Shown: positions 52,109 through 61,759, counted from the first letter of the stretch. The stretch: DNA of 64,000 bases from DASVRZ01 sp038230215 (GCA_038230215.1 JBBRNR010000006.1:157969-221968); one strand, 5' to 3'. The notes: generated by a model from the sequence alone, not told the origin. Numbers and translations: made by a program.

Positions 52109-53041
52109 ATGTCCTCGCTGGCTGTCATTATTCCTCTCTTCAATCATGCCGCTTACATCGGAGTTGCATTGGAATCAGTCCAGGCGCAAACGCAGCTGGC
52201 GCAACGCGTAATTGTGATCGATGACGGCTCGACGGATGACTCGTTTGCGGTCGCGCAGGCGTTGGCGCGACCCGGCACGGAAGTTCTCCGCCAGGAAAAT
52301 CGCGGCGCGCATGCGACGCTGAATCGAGGTGTCGAAATGGCTGCCGACTGCGAGCTGGTGGCGGTTTTGAACTCCGACGATCTCTGGCATCCGGAGCGGC
52401 TGGCGCATTGCCGAAAGGCGCTCGATGAGCGACCGGAGTGGCAGGCGGTTTGCACCGGATTGCATTTAATCGATCCGCTGGGCGGGCGCCTACTGGACGA
52501 TGCTCCGAAAATGCGGCGTCATCTCAAAGTCTGGAGTCTCGTGGAAAAGGAAAACGATCCGTTGCTTTCACTAGCCATTTCCAACTTCGCAAAAACCACC
52601 AGCAACCTCGTCGCGCGTCGCTCGTTTCTCCTCAAACATCCGTTTGGCGACTACCGCTATGTACACGACTACCATTGCTTTCTGCAGGCAGCGCTGGTGG
52701 GAAAATTTGGCGTTATCGCGAGTGATCTGCTCGGATATCGCGTGCACGAGACGAACACGATTAAGGCCGATGGACGCCGAGCTGTCGTTTCCGAGACGGT
52801 CCAGATGCATCTCGATCTTCTAGCCAGCATGGCTTCCAAACTGGCTGCTTCCACGCCGCTTCGCCAACGTTTCAGGCTCTATCTGCAACGTCTTTTTGGC
52901 AACCACACCGACTTTCGCGGCGAGATATTTTTGCAAGTCATCGCCGAGGCCATTGCAAAAAATCCCGCGATCTTCACCGTCGCCGCCTTGGGCGATTTCG
53001 AGGAATTTGAAAGCAAATCCTCGCCCCTTCCGTCAGTCTGA
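52109..53041 (+). CDS. Glycosyltransferase family 2
   Basis: 310 residues. SSLAVIIPLFNHAAYIGVAL starts the GT-A fold, VIVIDDGSTDDSFAVAQAL binds the nucleotide, and LVAVLNSDDLWHPERLAHCR holds the metal site in the N-S-D-D form typical of GT2. HDYHCFLQAALVGKFG supplies the catalytic region. The ATG at 52109 is taken as start; another ATG 12 nt upstream (LGKMSSL) is possible, and the longer frame from 51992 overlaps the divergent thioesterase gene. No membrane helix. Single gene, far from the main glycan locus. Confidence 0.87.
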   Translation: MSSLAVIIPLFNHAAYIGVALESVQAQTQLAQRVIVIDDGSTDDSFAVAQALARPGTEVLRQENRGAHATLNRGVEMAADCELVAVLNSDDLWHPERLAHCRKALDERPEWQAVCTGLHLIDPLGGRLLDDAPKMRRHLKVWSLVEKENDPLLSLAISNFAKTTSNLVARRSFLLKHPFGDYRYVHDYHCFLQAALVGKFGVIASDLLGYRVHETNTIKADGRRAVVSETVQMHLDLLASMASKLAASTPLRQRFRLYLQRLFGNHTDFRGEIFLQVIAEAIAKNPAIFTVAALGDFEEFESKSSPLPSV

Positions 53042-53075
53042 TCCGAGTTCCATTCTAATGGAAGTCGCGTCGCGT

Positions 53076-53384
53076 TTACGGAAAATTTACTGTGGCAGGC
53101 TCCGTCTCGAACGCGTGCATTTCCTCTTCTTCCTGGACTTCCTCCACCTCTCGGAAGCGTGACATGGCAAAGCCGAGCTCTGTGTTTAGACCGCGAACGA
53201 CGTCAGGCGGGTTGTGCAATTCCACCAGCAAAACTCCGGTCGCGGTTTTGTGTCCCGGCGTGCGTCCATCGTAGATGTGGCGGATATGATAATGCGTGTC
53301 GCGCACCGGCAGCGCAGCGTAATCCTGCGCCACCTCCGGCGAAAACCGATCATCGATACAGACGACTTCTGTGCCCACATTCAT
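53076..53384 (-). CDS. Small conserved protein of unknown function
   Basis: 102 residues, acidic. NVGTEVVCIDDRFSPEVAQD, then YAALPVRDTHYHIRHIYD and VLLVELHNPPDVVRG, then SRFREVEEVQEEEE. I recognise this layout (VGxxVVCxDD...LPVxDxxYxxRxI...LLxEL.NP) as a small sheet-rich family found in bacteria and in phage genomes, from memory. The acidic tail is unusual. It lies in a 394-bp space between the GT2 gene and the ROK kinase gene and is probably a separate unit. Confidence 0.65.
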   Translation of the reverse strand: MNVGTEVVCIDDRFSPEVAQDYAALPVRDTHYHIRHIYDGRTPGHKTATGVLLVELHNPPDVVRGLNTELGFAMSRFREVEEVQEEEEMHAFETEPATVNFP

Positions 53385-53435
53385 AGTGCGAAACGTTTCC
53401 CCACGTTGTCAGAAATTTCAACTGCCACGCGGCAT

Positions 53436-54344
53436 TTAGGCAAACAATAAAGCCGCGCCGAAGACGCCCGCGCTGTCGCCCAGAGCGGGCTTCAGAATCG
53501 GAGTTTCAAGAGTCGGGTTAAATACATATTGCAAGATGTTCTGGCGCATCTCATCGGTGTAAAGAAGATCGAGATTTCCCACGCCGCCGCCGATTACCAC
53601 CGTGTCAGGATCGAGGATGTTGATGATCGCGCCGAGACCTTTCGCAAAGAAATGTTTCAGTCGTTCGATTGTGACGACAGCGTGCTTATCCTGGCCAGAC
53701 TTGGCGAGACGAACGATCTCCGGTAGCTTGAGTTTTACATCGGCGATCTCAGCGTAATAACGTTGCAACCCGGTTCCAGAGATAACGGTCTCGACGCAGC
53801 CATTCTGCCCGCAATAACAAGGAGCGCCTCCGGGTTCAATGACGTTGTGACCCCACTCACCGCCGATACCGTGACGCCCTACGAGCGCACGTCCATTGAC
53901 GATCACCCCGCCGCCTGCGCCGGTGCCGAGAATCATTCCGAAGACACAGGATGAACCCTTCGCCGCACCCAAAATCGCCTCGGCAAGTGCAAAACAATTC
54001 GCATCATTCGCCATCCGTACCGGAATCCCAAGTCGATCGAAAATATCGTCGCGCACCGCCCGCTGGTTGAGATAAAGCGTGTTTGAATTTTTCAGCAATC
54101 CCGTCTTTGGATCGATTACACCGGGTGTGCCAATGCCGATCCCGGCCGGAGTCAGACCGCTGTCCTCGCGCATCAGATTCACCAACTTTTCAATCTGCGA
54201 AAGGATGTGCTCGTAGCCTTCCCCGGCCTCGGTTGGAACACGGAGTCGACTGCTGTGTTCAGTGGAATCGAAGGAATGCAGAATGACTCCTTCGATTTTC
54301 GTACCTCCCAAGTCGATGCCCCAGAGCGGTGGCCTTATGCCCAT
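53436..54344 (-). CDS. ROK family sugar kinase
   Basis: 302 residues. LWGIDLGGTKIEGVILHS is the phosphate-1 motif, GIGIGTPGVIDPKTG the ROK signature start, NDANCFALAEA carries the catalytic-base Asp, GMILGTGAGGGVIVNG is phosphate-2, and GEWGHNVIEPGGAPCYCGQN plus GCVETVISG form the zinc site. It has no N-terminal helix-turn-helix, so it is a kinase, not a repressor. The substrate is probably glucose or an amino sugar. Its start overlaps the yifB stop by 10 nt. Confidence 0.9.
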   Translation of the reverse strand: MGIRPPLWGIDLGGTKIEGVILHSFDSTEHSSRLRVPTEAGEGYEHILSQIEKLVNLMREDSGLTPAGIGIGTPGVIDPKTGLLKNSNTLYLNQRAVRDDIFDRLGIPVRMANDANCFALAEAILGAAKGSSCVFGMILGTGAGGGVIVNGRALVGRHGIGGEWGHNVIEPGGAPCYCGQNGCVETVISGTGLQRYYAEIADVKLKLPEIVRLAKSGQDKHAVVTIERLKHFFAKGLGAIINILDPDTVVIGGGVGNLDLLYTDEMRQNILQYVFNPTLETPILKPALGDSAGVFGAALLFA

Positions 54345-55867
54345 AAATTGCGGTCGAGTGTGCGGTATTGGATCGCCTCGCTTAGGTGTTCTGTCGTGAT
54401 CGATTCGCTCTCTGCGAGGTCTGCAATCGTGCGGGCTACTTTTAAAATCCGGTCATAGGCGCGGGCACTGAGATGCAGGCTGCTCATCGCCATTTTCAAC
54501 AATTCGGTGGAGTCTTCGTTCAGCGTGCAATGCGTCTTAATCTGGCGGGAACTCATCCGCGCATTACACGTCGTGGAGCCGAGATAACGTTTTTGCTGGA
54601 TCGCGCGCGCTGATTCGACTCTAACTCGAATGTCTGCCGACGGTTCCGCTGCTTCCTGGCTCGCCAGTTCCTTGAACTCCACGGCTGGCACTTCCACATG
54701 AATGTCGATGCGATCCAGCAGCGGCCCGGAAATGCGTTGGCGATACCGTTCGACTTGGCCCGGAGCACAGCGGCAGGAGCGTTTCGGATCGCCGAAATAG
54801 CCGCACGGACACGGATTCATCGCAGCGACCAGCATGAATTCCGCCGGAAAAGTCATCGTTCCGGCCGCGCGTGAAATAGAAACTTTTCCATCCTCCAGTG
54901 GCTGCCGCAAAACCTCCAGCGTAGAGCGTTTGAACTCCGGCAGCTCATCGAGAAACAGCACGCCATTGTGTGCCAGACTCACCTCGCCGGGAGTAATATT
55001 CGCCGAGCCGCCAAGCAGTCCCACGTCCGAAATAGTATGATGCGGCGAACGAAACGGGCGCGTCGCAACGAAGTTATGTTTCCCTTCCAGCAACCCGCAA
55101 ATGCTGTGGATTTTCGTCGTCTCGATCGCCTCGTCCAAGGTGAGTGAAGGCATGATACTCACGATGCGTTTGCTCAGCATCGACTTGCCCGATCCCGGCG
55201 GTCCTAACATTAGCAAATTATGGCCGCCTGCCGTCGCTACCTCGATGGCGCGTTTCACCTGCTGCTGGCCTTTGACATCGGCGAAATCGTTTTCGTAAAT
55301 CTCGTGATTCGCAAAGACCGTCGCCAGATCCTGACGCACCGGTTTCATCCCGGTGCCCTCTGTTAGAAACTCATGCAGCTGCCGCAAATTTTGCACGCCA
55401 TAGACCTCGATATCCTCCACCACGGCGGCCTCCAACGCATTTATTTCCGGGACGAACAAGCGCCGTTTTCCCGCTCGTCGAGTCGCCAACGCAATCGGCA
55501 AAATTCCCTTCACCGAACGCACCGCGCCGGTCAGCGCCAGCTCGCCGACAAACGCGCAATCATCCAGATTCGGCGGTTCACCTTCACCGCCGCAAATCAC
55601 GAGTCCGAGCGCAATTGGCAGATCAAAACTCGGGCCTTCTTTCTTAATATCGGCGGGCGCGAGATTGATCGTTGTGCGATTCCTTGGCCAATAAAATCCG
55701 CTGTTGGTGATCGCCGTCGTCACCCGGTCCTTGCTCTCCTTCACCGCCGTGTCTGGCAGGCCCACGATGACAATGATCGGATCGCCCGAGCGTGCCACAT
55801 TTACCTCGATCTCGACCTCCATCGCTTCCACGCCTTGCACGGCAGCCGAATATATTTTTGCGAGCAT
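54335..55867 (-). CDS. YifB/ComM family Mg-chelatase-like AAA+ ATPase
   Basis: 510 residues. N-terminal Lon-protease-like S5 fold (IYSAAVQGVEAMEVEIEVNV, then DTAVKESKDRVTTAITNSGF), Walker A LGPPGSGKSMLSKRIVS, Walker B GVLFLDELPEFKRSTLEVL, a Cys-rich insert (NPCPCGYFGDPKRSCRC), and a C-terminal helical domain ending in TTEHLSEAIQYRTLDRN. ComM drives branch migration during natural transformation; whether this organism is naturally competent is not shown. It overlaps the ROK gene and is divergent from the FAD enzyme gene. Confidence 0.92.
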   Translation of the reverse strand: MLAKIYSAAVQGVEAMEVEIEVNVARSGDPIIVIVGLPDTAVKESKDRVTTAITNSGFYWPRNRTTINLAPADIKKEGPSFDLPIALGLVICGGEGEPPNLDDCAFVGELALTGAVRSVKGILPIALATRRAGKRRLFVPEINALEAAVVEDIEVYGVQNLRQLHEFLTEGTGMKPVRQDLATVFANHEIYENDFADVKGQQQVKRAIEVATAGGHNLLMLGPPGSGKSMLSKRIVSIMPSLTLDEAIETTKIHSICGLLEGKHNFVATRPFRSPHHTISDVGLLGGSANITPGEVSLAHNGVLFLDELPEFKRSTLEVLRQPLEDGKVSISRAAGTMTFPAEFMLVAAMNPCPCGYFGDPKRSCRCAPGQVERYRQRISGPLLDRIDIHVEVPAVEFKELASQEAAEPSADIRVRVESARAIQQKRYLGSTTCNARMSSRQIKTHCTLNEDSTELLKMAMSSLHLSARAYDRILKVARTIADLAESESITTEHLSEAIQYRTLDRNLWA

Positions 55868-55928
55868 CGGCGGAGTCTGGCAAAGTCGCCCTGCCCGCGC
55901 GAATGAAATCCAACTCGAATCTTAAAAA

Positions 55929-56972
55929 ATGTCGACGCGCGATTTCCTAATCGTCGGAGCAGGAATTGCCGGCCAGCTTCTCGCCCGCGCTCTCGTGCAA
56001 CGCGGCGAGCGCGTCACCCTCGCCTACGATCCAATGCTCAGCGGAGCCAGCCGCGTCGCCGCATGGATGATCAACCCCGTCACCGGCATCCGCTTCGTCC
56101 CGTCGTGGCAGGTGGACACTTTCCTGCCGAGTTCCATTGCACTCTACGAAGCGCTCGCGACCGACATTGGCCGCCCTGTCTGGCATCCGCTGCCCATTAT
56201 TCGGCTCTTCCAGGGAGCTGACGAACTCCCGCGCTGGAACAAGAAACGCCTCCAGCCCGCCGTTCAGCGTTACGTCGCAAACGAATTCTCCGCCGCCCCA
56301 AATGTGATTGGAGTTACACACAGCTTAGGCGGGGTCGAATTCCACTCCGGTGGCTGGGCCGACCTGGCGCTCTGGCTTCAGCATCAGCTCGCGCATCCGC
56401 CCATCGGAATGGAAGTCGTATCTGGAAACATCACCCGCGCCACACTCTCCGACAGCCAGCTCACTTGGCGCGGGAACCGTTTTTCCAGAGTCATTTTCAG
56501 CACCGGTTTTACTGGCAGCCCCAGCGGCCACAGTCCCAAGCCCCTCCCATGGAAACCGGCTAAAGGCGAACTTCTTACCGTGCGCATTCCGGGACTCGAC
56601 CTCCATTCGATTCTCCTGCGCGGTATCTTCGTCATTCCGCTTGGACTCGACCGTTATCGCGTTGGTGCCACTTACGAATGGGACGACCTCGCGCCGGAGT
56701 GCACTGAAACTGGAATCACTTTTCTGAGCCAAAAACTCGCTGCGCTCATCCCGCTGCCCTTCGAAATTTTGGATGTCCAGACCGCCATCCGCCCCATCCT
56801 GCGGGACGCTCGACCCGTCATTGGAATGGAGCCCGGCTCGCTCTTCGGTGTCTGCAACGGCTTTGGCTCCAAGGCCGCCCTGATGGCCCCGTGGGTCTGC
56901 CAACACTTCGCCGACCACCTCGTCCACGGCACCCCGCTGGACCCTGAGCTAAACCTTACCCGGCTCGGTTAA
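55929..56972 (+). CDS. FAD-dependent oxidoreductase (DAO/MnmC-C-like)
   Basis: 347 residues. FLIVGAGIAGQLLARALVQR is the dinucleotide-binding motif, and GASRVAAWMINPVTGIRF matches the start of the D-amino-acid-oxidase superfamily as in MnmC C-terminal domains. The end has AIRPILRDARPVIGMEPGSL and GVCNGFGSKAALMAPWV, the FAD-contacting C-terminal pattern. It oxidises an amine or amino acid; the substrate is unknown. It is a single gene, 61 bp from the divergent yifB start. The 157 bp after it hold no gene. Confidence 0.8.
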   Translation: MSTRDFLIVGAGIAGQLLARALVQRGERVTLAYDPMLSGASRVAAWMINPVTGIRFVPSWQVDTFLPSSIALYEALATDIGRPVWHPLPIIRLFQGADELPRWNKKRLQPAVQRYVANEFSAAPNVIGVTHSLGGVEFHSGGWADLALWLQHQLAHPPIGMEVVSGNITRATLSDSQLTWRGNRFSRVIFSTGFTGSPSGHSPKPLPWKPAKGELLTVRIPGLDLHSILLRGIFVIPLGLDRYRVGATYEWDDLAPECTETGITFLSQKLAALIPLPFEILDVQTAIRPILRDARPVIGMEPGSLFGVCNGFGSKAALMAPWVCQHFADHLVHGTPLDPELNLTRLG

Positions 56973-57129
56973 GACCAGACTGCTCCCAGAAAAAATGCCT
57001 CACGCAAAGGACGCAAGGTGCGAGTCTTCCACCTCCCCGAAAAATGCAGCTAAGAATGTTGTAACGAATCGGGTCGAGTGGCGGAGGATTTTTGCGCTCG
57101 CGCTGTTGAGGGAGAGGGAGGCGGCTGTA

Positions 57130-57996
57130 TTATTTCGCCGGTGCACAGACCATCAGTTTCGTCGGAGCGATGGAGAATTCCACGGGGACATCGAAGTCCA
57201 CTTCGCCATCGAGTTCCACCGGCACCTCTTCTTCGCTGGTGACGCGCAGCGACGGGGTCTGGAAATAGTCCACGTTGGGGAGTTTGCTGAGTCCGCCGAA
57301 AATGAGCGACTGGGTGTAGCGCACGATATCGAGGTAACCCAGATCGTGGAAAATGAGGACGTCGAGGAGTCCGTCGTCGATCGCCGCGTCGGTGAAAACA
57401 TGGAAGGGGCCGCCATAGTAACGACCGTTGCCGATGAGCACGAAGCAGCCGTCGCGGGTCTGTCCGTCGGGCGTGTGAATCTCGAGTTTGGGCGGAATGC
57501 GCGCGGCGATTTGCGCCACGGAAACGACATAGCTGAGCGGCCCGAAGTTTTTGCGAAATTCCAGATCGGTCTCACGCACGACCTGGGCGTCGAGGCCCAC
57601 GCCGGCGAGCTGGACGAAATAACGGTCGTTCCCCCGGGCGAGATCGATTTGCTGAATGTGGCCATCGGTAATGATGCGCCAGCACGCCGCGAGATCCTTC
57701 ACAGGCAGACCCAACTCCGCCGCGAGCACGTTCATGGTTCCAACGGGCAAAATCCCGAGGTGAACGCCACTCTCGCCAAGTCCGTTGACGACTTCATTGA
57801 TCGTCCCGTCGCCGCCCGCTGCGACCACGGTGCGATAGCCGGATTTTACCGCTTCCCGCGCGATGGCCTCCGCCTCGTCCGCAGAAGTGGTCAGTCGGAT
57901 TTCAGCGCCGTCTGCGAGCTGCCTGATGCGATCAATAAAGCGTGCCGCCTTCTCGCCCTTGGCGGCGGGATTCATGATGATGAGGGTGTCTTCCAT
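57130..57996 (-). CDS. Diacylglycerol/lipid kinase family protein (YegS/DgkB-like)
   Basis: 288 residues. The catalytic loop is VVAAGGDGTINEVVNGLG, and LPVGTMNVLAAELGLPVKD is the second substrate loop (family GTxNxxA). The C-terminal half is the beta-sandwich with RYYGGPFHVFTDAAIDDGLL. YegS-type enzymes phosphorylate lipid or sphingoid substrates at the membrane. It starts 39 bp from the divergent AsmA-like gene. Substrate not predictable. Confidence 0.9.
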   Translation of the reverse strand: MEDTLIIMNPAAKGEKAARFIDRIRQLADGAEIRLTTSADEAEAIAREAVKSGYRTVVAAGGDGTINEVVNGLGESGVHLGILPVGTMNVLAAELGLPVKDLAACWRIITDGHIQQIDLARGNDRYFVQLAGVGLDAQVVRETDLEFRKNFGPLSYVVSVAQIAARIPPKLEIHTPDGQTRDGCFVLIGNGRYYGGPFHVFTDAAIDDGLLDVLIFHDLGYLDIVRYTQSLIFGGLSKLPNVDYFQTPSLRVTSEEEVPVELDGEVDFDVPVEFSIAPTKLMVCAPAK

Positions 57997-58035
57997 TCTA
58001 CTTCACTTTTGTTGGGGCTCGTTTAGCTTCACGTC

Positions 58036-59484
58036 GTGAAAAAGCATTTCAGGGTGATTGTTGTTGGTCTGAGCCTGGGAGTGCTCCTCTTCGCAGCGTT
58101 CATCCTTGCCGTCAACCTCTACGTGCAGTCGATGGGCATTCAAAACCGCCTGCGCACCGCGCTCAGTCAGTCGGTCGGAATGCAAGTCGGCGTGTTTCGC
58201 ACCACCTTTTCCCCGTGGGGCGGCTTCCGGCTGGATCAGATAAAAATCGCTTCCGACATTCCGCAGGCACGCTTCGATTTTCTGAAGGCCGAATGCCTTG
58301 AAGTGCGTTGTGAGTTTGTTCCATTGCTCCAGGGGCGCATCGTGATCCGGCGGATCGCGCTCGATGCACCGGATTTAGTTTTCCAAAAAAATGCCCGTGG
58401 CCAGTTCCGGCTCCCGCGCCATACGACTCCCATCGTGGCGGCGACGCCTGGGTTGGTGACTCCTTATCCAGAGATGCCGGAGGCGATGCACACGCCGGTT
58501 GTGAGCAAGTCGGCACCAGCTCCGTCCGCAGCGCCAGAGGTGGCCGCGGCGAAAGCTCCTTTGCCCGCCGCCGACATTCGCAAAATCCTCCTGCGCGACG
58601 GCACATTTCGTTTCCTCGCCCAGGATGGCAGCGAGGTGGTCCGCCTCGAAGCGGTGCGCTGCTCACTCAATGCCCGGCCCGGCCCGAACAACTTCGTCGG
58701 CGTATTGGAAATCAAAAAAATCGTACTTCTCAACCGCTGGGAAATCACCAATCTCGAAGCTGCAGTTACCGTGGAAAATCAAAAAATCCACATCCAAAAA
58801 CTCGAGGCCGATATGGGCGGGGGACGACTGGAGGGCGGCGCGGATGCCGATCTCGCGGCCAGCGGGCAGCCTTATACTGCGCATTTCCGTCTGAGCAAAG
58901 GCGAACTCGGAAAGTTTTTCCCGGCGGATTCCGACTTGGCGCGGGAACTAATCGGGATGGTCCACGCACGGCTTGAGTATGAGGGATTTGCCACAGAGGA
59001 GGATAAAAACAAAGGTCACGCCGAATTGAAAATCTCGCACGCCAAGGTCATGCATTTCCCCCTTATCGAGATCATCAGCCAGTTGGTTCGTACAGAAGAA
59101 TTTAAGAATTTGAATATCAAAAAAACCGAGATCAAAGCCGACATCACCGGCTCCCACATTCAGATCACACCGTCCTACCTGGAAAGCGATCATGTGAAAA
59201 TCACCTGCTCCGGTCCGATCGACTCTCTGCAAAAACTCGATCTGAACGCGCAGCTTTTGCTGGATGAAAACCTCTTCAAAAAACTGCCCAGTGAGGCACG
59301 GGAAAACTTCGTCAAAAAAATCGACACCAATCAGCAGGCACTTGACTTCGTCATCAATGGCACGATCTCCGAGCCCAGCAGCAATTTCGTCAACCGTCTG
59401 ATCGGCGATAAATTACAGAAGAAATTCAAGAACTTCCTTGGCACCTCCGAATCGCCCACGCCCAAGCCGACGCCGCGGAAATGA
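58036..59484 (+). CDS. AsmA-like inner-membrane/periplasmic protein
   Basis: 482 residues from a GTG. An N-terminal signal anchor (VIVVGLSLGVLLFAAFILAV) is followed by AsmA-type strands: RTALSQSVGMQVGVFRTTFS, then GRIVIRRIALDAPDLVFQ. A proline/alanine-rich linker (SKSAPAPSAAPEVAAAKAP) divides two strand-rich parts; the end is lysine-rich. AsmA-family proteins affect lipid or outer-membrane transport. The stop overlaps rsmD as ATGA and waaA follows, so it belongs to an envelope-related operon. Confidence 0.72.
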   Translation: MKKHFRVIVVGLSLGVLLFAAFILAVNLYVQSMGIQNRLRTALSQSVGMQVGVFRTTFSPWGGFRLDQIKIASDIPQARFDFLKAECLEVRCEFVPLLQGRIVIRRIALDAPDLVFQKNARGQFRLPRHTTPIVAATPGLVTPYPEMPEAMHTPVVSKSAPAPSAAPEVAAAKAPLPAADIRKILLRDGTFRFLAQDGSEVVRLEAVRCSLNARPGPNNFVGVLEIKKIVLLNRWEITNLEAAVTVENQKIHIQKLEADMGGGRLEGGADADLAASGQPYTAHFRLSKGELGKFFPADSDLARELIGMVHARLEYEGFATEEDKNKGHAELKISHAKVMHFPLIEIISQLVRTEEFKNLNIKKTEIKADITGSHIQITPSYLESDHVKITCSGPIDSLQKLDLNAQLLLDENLFKKLPSEARENFVKKIDTNQQALDFVINGTISEPSSNFVNRLIGDKLQKKFKNFLGTSESPTPKPTPRK

Positions 59485-60023
59485 GAGTCGTCGCTGGCCT
59501 CGCGGGCGGCATTCCGCTGCAAATCCCCAAACACGATCTACGCCCAACGATGGACAAGGTGAAGGGCGCGATTTTTTCCAGTCTCGGCGAGGCAGTGGTT
59601 GGGGCGCGTGTGCTGGATTTGTTTGCCGGTTCGGGCGCGCTCGGCATTGAGGCCATGAGCCGTGGCGCGGCGCAAGCGATGCTGGTGGAGAGTCACGTCA
59701 GGGCACTCGATGCTATCGCCGCGAATTTGCGCAAGACGCAGCTTGCGGCCACGGTTTACCGCGAGGACGTCTTTCGTTTTTTGAAGCGAAACACAGCCGA
59801 GTTTGATTTGATTCTGGCCGACCCGCCGTATGCGAAAACGCCCGGCGCGGTTGATTTCGGCGAGATGCTTTTGCAATCGTCCGACTTGGCCAGAGCCCTC
59901 GGCCCCGAAGGCTTTTTCATCCTTGAACGCGCCCCGGCGCCATTTCTACAGACTACTCTTTTCCGTCTCATCCGGCAGAAAACTTACGGCGCAACCGAAG
60001 TCCTTTTGCTCGCACACTCGTGA
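59481..60023 (+). CDS. rsmD: 16S rRNA (guanine966-N2)-methyltransferase
   Basis: 180 residues, the family length. It begins RVVAGLAGGIPLQIPKHDLR with RPTMDKVKGAIFSSLGEAV, then the SAM loop VLDLFAGSGALGIEAMSRGA and the N6/N2-methyltransferase motif DLILADPPYAKTPG. It methylates G966 of 16S rRNA during 30S assembly. It overlaps both neighbours: the AsmA-like stop by 4 nt and the waaA GTG start by 4 nt. Confidence 0.93.
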   Translation: MRVVAGLAGGIPLQIPKHDLRPTMDKVKGAIFSSLGEAVVGARVLDLFAGSGALGIEAMSRGAAQAMLVESHVRALDAIAANLRKTQLAATVYREDVFRFLKRNTAEFDLILADPPYAKTPGAVDFGEMLLQSSDLARALGPEGFFILERAPAPFLQTTLFRLIRQKTYGATEVLLLAHS

Positions 60024-61321
60024 AACGCGTACTTCCATTTGCGGTCGTTTTGCGACTGGCGATCTACCGGATTCTATTTCCAGTAGTCTTAGTTTTTCTG
60101 CTGCCGAGCATGATTCGGCGCATGGTGAAACGTGGAAATTTCCGCCGTAATCTTGGCCAGCGCTTCGGGTTTTTTACAGATGAGTTCCAATCGAATCTGC
60201 GCGGAAAAAAAACCGTCTGGCTGCAATCGATCTCCGTTGGCGAAACCCAGGTCGCGCTGAGACTCGCCCGCGAATGGATGCTGCGCGAGCCTGATTTGCA
60301 GATTGTGATTTCCGTCACCACTTCCACCGGATTCGACCTCGCCAACCGTGCGCCGGGGAAAAATTTCCACGTTATTTACAATCCGATCGATCTCGCCTGG
60401 ATTGTGCGCCGCACTTTGAACGCGGTGCAACCCGCCTCACTCGTGCTCATCGAGGGAACGTGGCCCGTGCTGCTTGCGGAGACTTGGCGTCGCGGAATAC
60501 CCGTCTCCCTGGTGGCCCGGCTTTCGCCGCGTTCAGCCCGGCGTTTCCGGCGTTTCCGAAGCTTTACCGGCCCGATCTTTGCCTTGCTCGACCGCGTTTT
60601 TGTTCAGGAGCCAGAGGAGAAAATCATTTGGGAAACTCTCGGTGCGCCACCCAGAGCGATTCACTGTTGCGGGGCGATCAAGTATGACGAGCCGCCCAAG
60701 CCGACAGTGCTGCGAGCGGAGTTCCAATCTATTCTGCTGAGTCTAGGTGTGACAGATTCGAGTTTCATTTTACTGGCCGGCAGCACCTTTCCCGGGGAAG
60801 AAGTCATTCTCGCCCGGACCTATCTGAAACTGCGCGAAACGTTTCCTGATTTATTTCTGATCCTCGTTCCGCGGCACGTTGAGCGCATGCCGGAGATTCT
60901 ACTGGAACTCGCCTCGCTGCCGCTGGAAATTGCGCGACGCACTGAACCGAAAAAGGCCGATCTACTCCTCGTCGATACTACGGGGGAATTGCGAGACTGG
61001 TATGCCTTTGCAACCGTGGTCTTCATCGGAAAAAGTCTCACGTCCACTGGTGGCCAGAATCCTGTGGAACCCGCCTTGCTCGGTAAACCTGTGGTGTTCG
61101 GCCCCCACATGGAAAACTTCGCGCCGATTGTGCGCCAGTGGCTGGAAACGGACGCCGCGATTCAAGTCGCGGACGAATCCGACTTGGGGATTCAAGTCGA
61201 AAGGCTCCTAAAAAATCCAGAGCTTCGCAGCGCTCTAGCCCGCCAGGCGATTGCCGCAATCAGCGTTCACTTTGGAGCGACCGAACGCGTGGTCGATGAA
61301 CTCACTAAACTAGCCGTCTAG
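60020..61321 (+). CDS. waaA: 3-deoxy-D-manno-octulosonic acid transferase
   Basis: 433 residues from a GTG at 60020 that overlaps the rsmD stop. An N-terminal hydrophobic anchor is followed by VWLQSISVGETQVALRLARE with the catalytic Glu, SVTTSTGFDLANRAPGKNF, and the donor site FIGKSLTSTGGQNPVEPALL, then GKPVVFGPHMENF. It adds Kdo to lipid A precursors at the inner membrane, so the cell makes an LPS core. Its stop shares the CTAG with the convergent nuoA stop. Confidence 0.92.
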   Translation: MKRVLPFAVVLRLAIYRILFPVVLVFLLPSMIRRMVKRGNFRRNLGQRFGFFTDEFQSNLRGKKTVWLQSISVGETQVALRLAREWMLREPDLQIVISVTTSTGFDLANRAPGKNFHVIYNPIDLAWIVRRTLNAVQPASLVLIEGTWPVLLAETWRRGIPVSLVARLSPRSARRFRRFRSFTGPIFALLDRVFVQEPEEKIIWETLGAPPRAIHCCGAIKYDEPPKPTVLRAEFQSILLSLGVTDSSFILLAGSTFPGEEVILARTYLKLRETFPDLFLILVPRHVERMPEILLELASLPLEIARRTEPKKADLLLVDTTGELRDWYAFATVVFIGKSLTSTGGQNPVEPALLGKPVVFGPHMENFAPIVRQWLETDAAIQVADESDLGIQVERLLKNPELRSALARQAIAAISVHFGATERVVDELTKLAV

Positions 61322-61689
61322 CCTTTGAAATCGAGCGCGCCTTTTTTGATGGCGTAGATGTAGCCGACTAAAAGAATACCCACGAAACTGCTCATACTTA
61401 CGAGGATGACACGGCCGTGGTCTTGGAGAAAGTCGCGGTAAACGACCGCCCACGGATACATGAATACGATCTCGATATCAAAAAGAATGAAGAGCATCGC
61501 CACGAGGTAAAATTTCACGCTGAACCGCGGTTGGGCACCGGTCTCGGCGATCATGCCGCACTCGTAAGCCGTCTCTTTGACATCATTTTTTTTCCCAACG
61601 CGCCCGATGAGAACGCTGAAAAGGAGCGCGCCGCCCGCAAAGCCGAGCGCGATCACGATCTGGACGAGAATCGGGAGATATTGAAGCAT
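61318..61689 (-). CDS. nuoA: NADH-quinone oxidoreductase subunit A
   Basis: 123 residues, three membrane helices. LQYLPILVQIVIALGFAGGA, the loop ETAYECGMIAETGAQPRFSV with the conserved E-C-G, and FYLVAMLFILFDIEIVFMYP with its conserved Asp/Glu, then SMSSFVGILLVGYIYAIKKG. It is a membrane subunit of complex I near the quinone site. The ATG at 61689 is chosen; an in-frame one 12 codons upstream adds basic residues unlike the family. No nuoB or other subunit is beside it: waaA is convergent and the PEP-CTERM gene lies upstream. Confidence 0.92.
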   Translation of the reverse strand: MLQYLPILVQIVIALGFAGGALLFSVLIGRVGKKNDVKETAYECGMIAETGAQPRFSVKFYLVAMLFILFDIEIVFMYPWAVVYRDFLQDHGRVILVSMSSFVGILLVGYIYAIKKGALDFKG

Positions 61690-61759
61690 GGTGTTTGGTC
61701 TAAAGCAGCGTCGGGCGGGTGACAACGAAAAAAGCCACAGTCTCAGCCGTGGCGACGGG

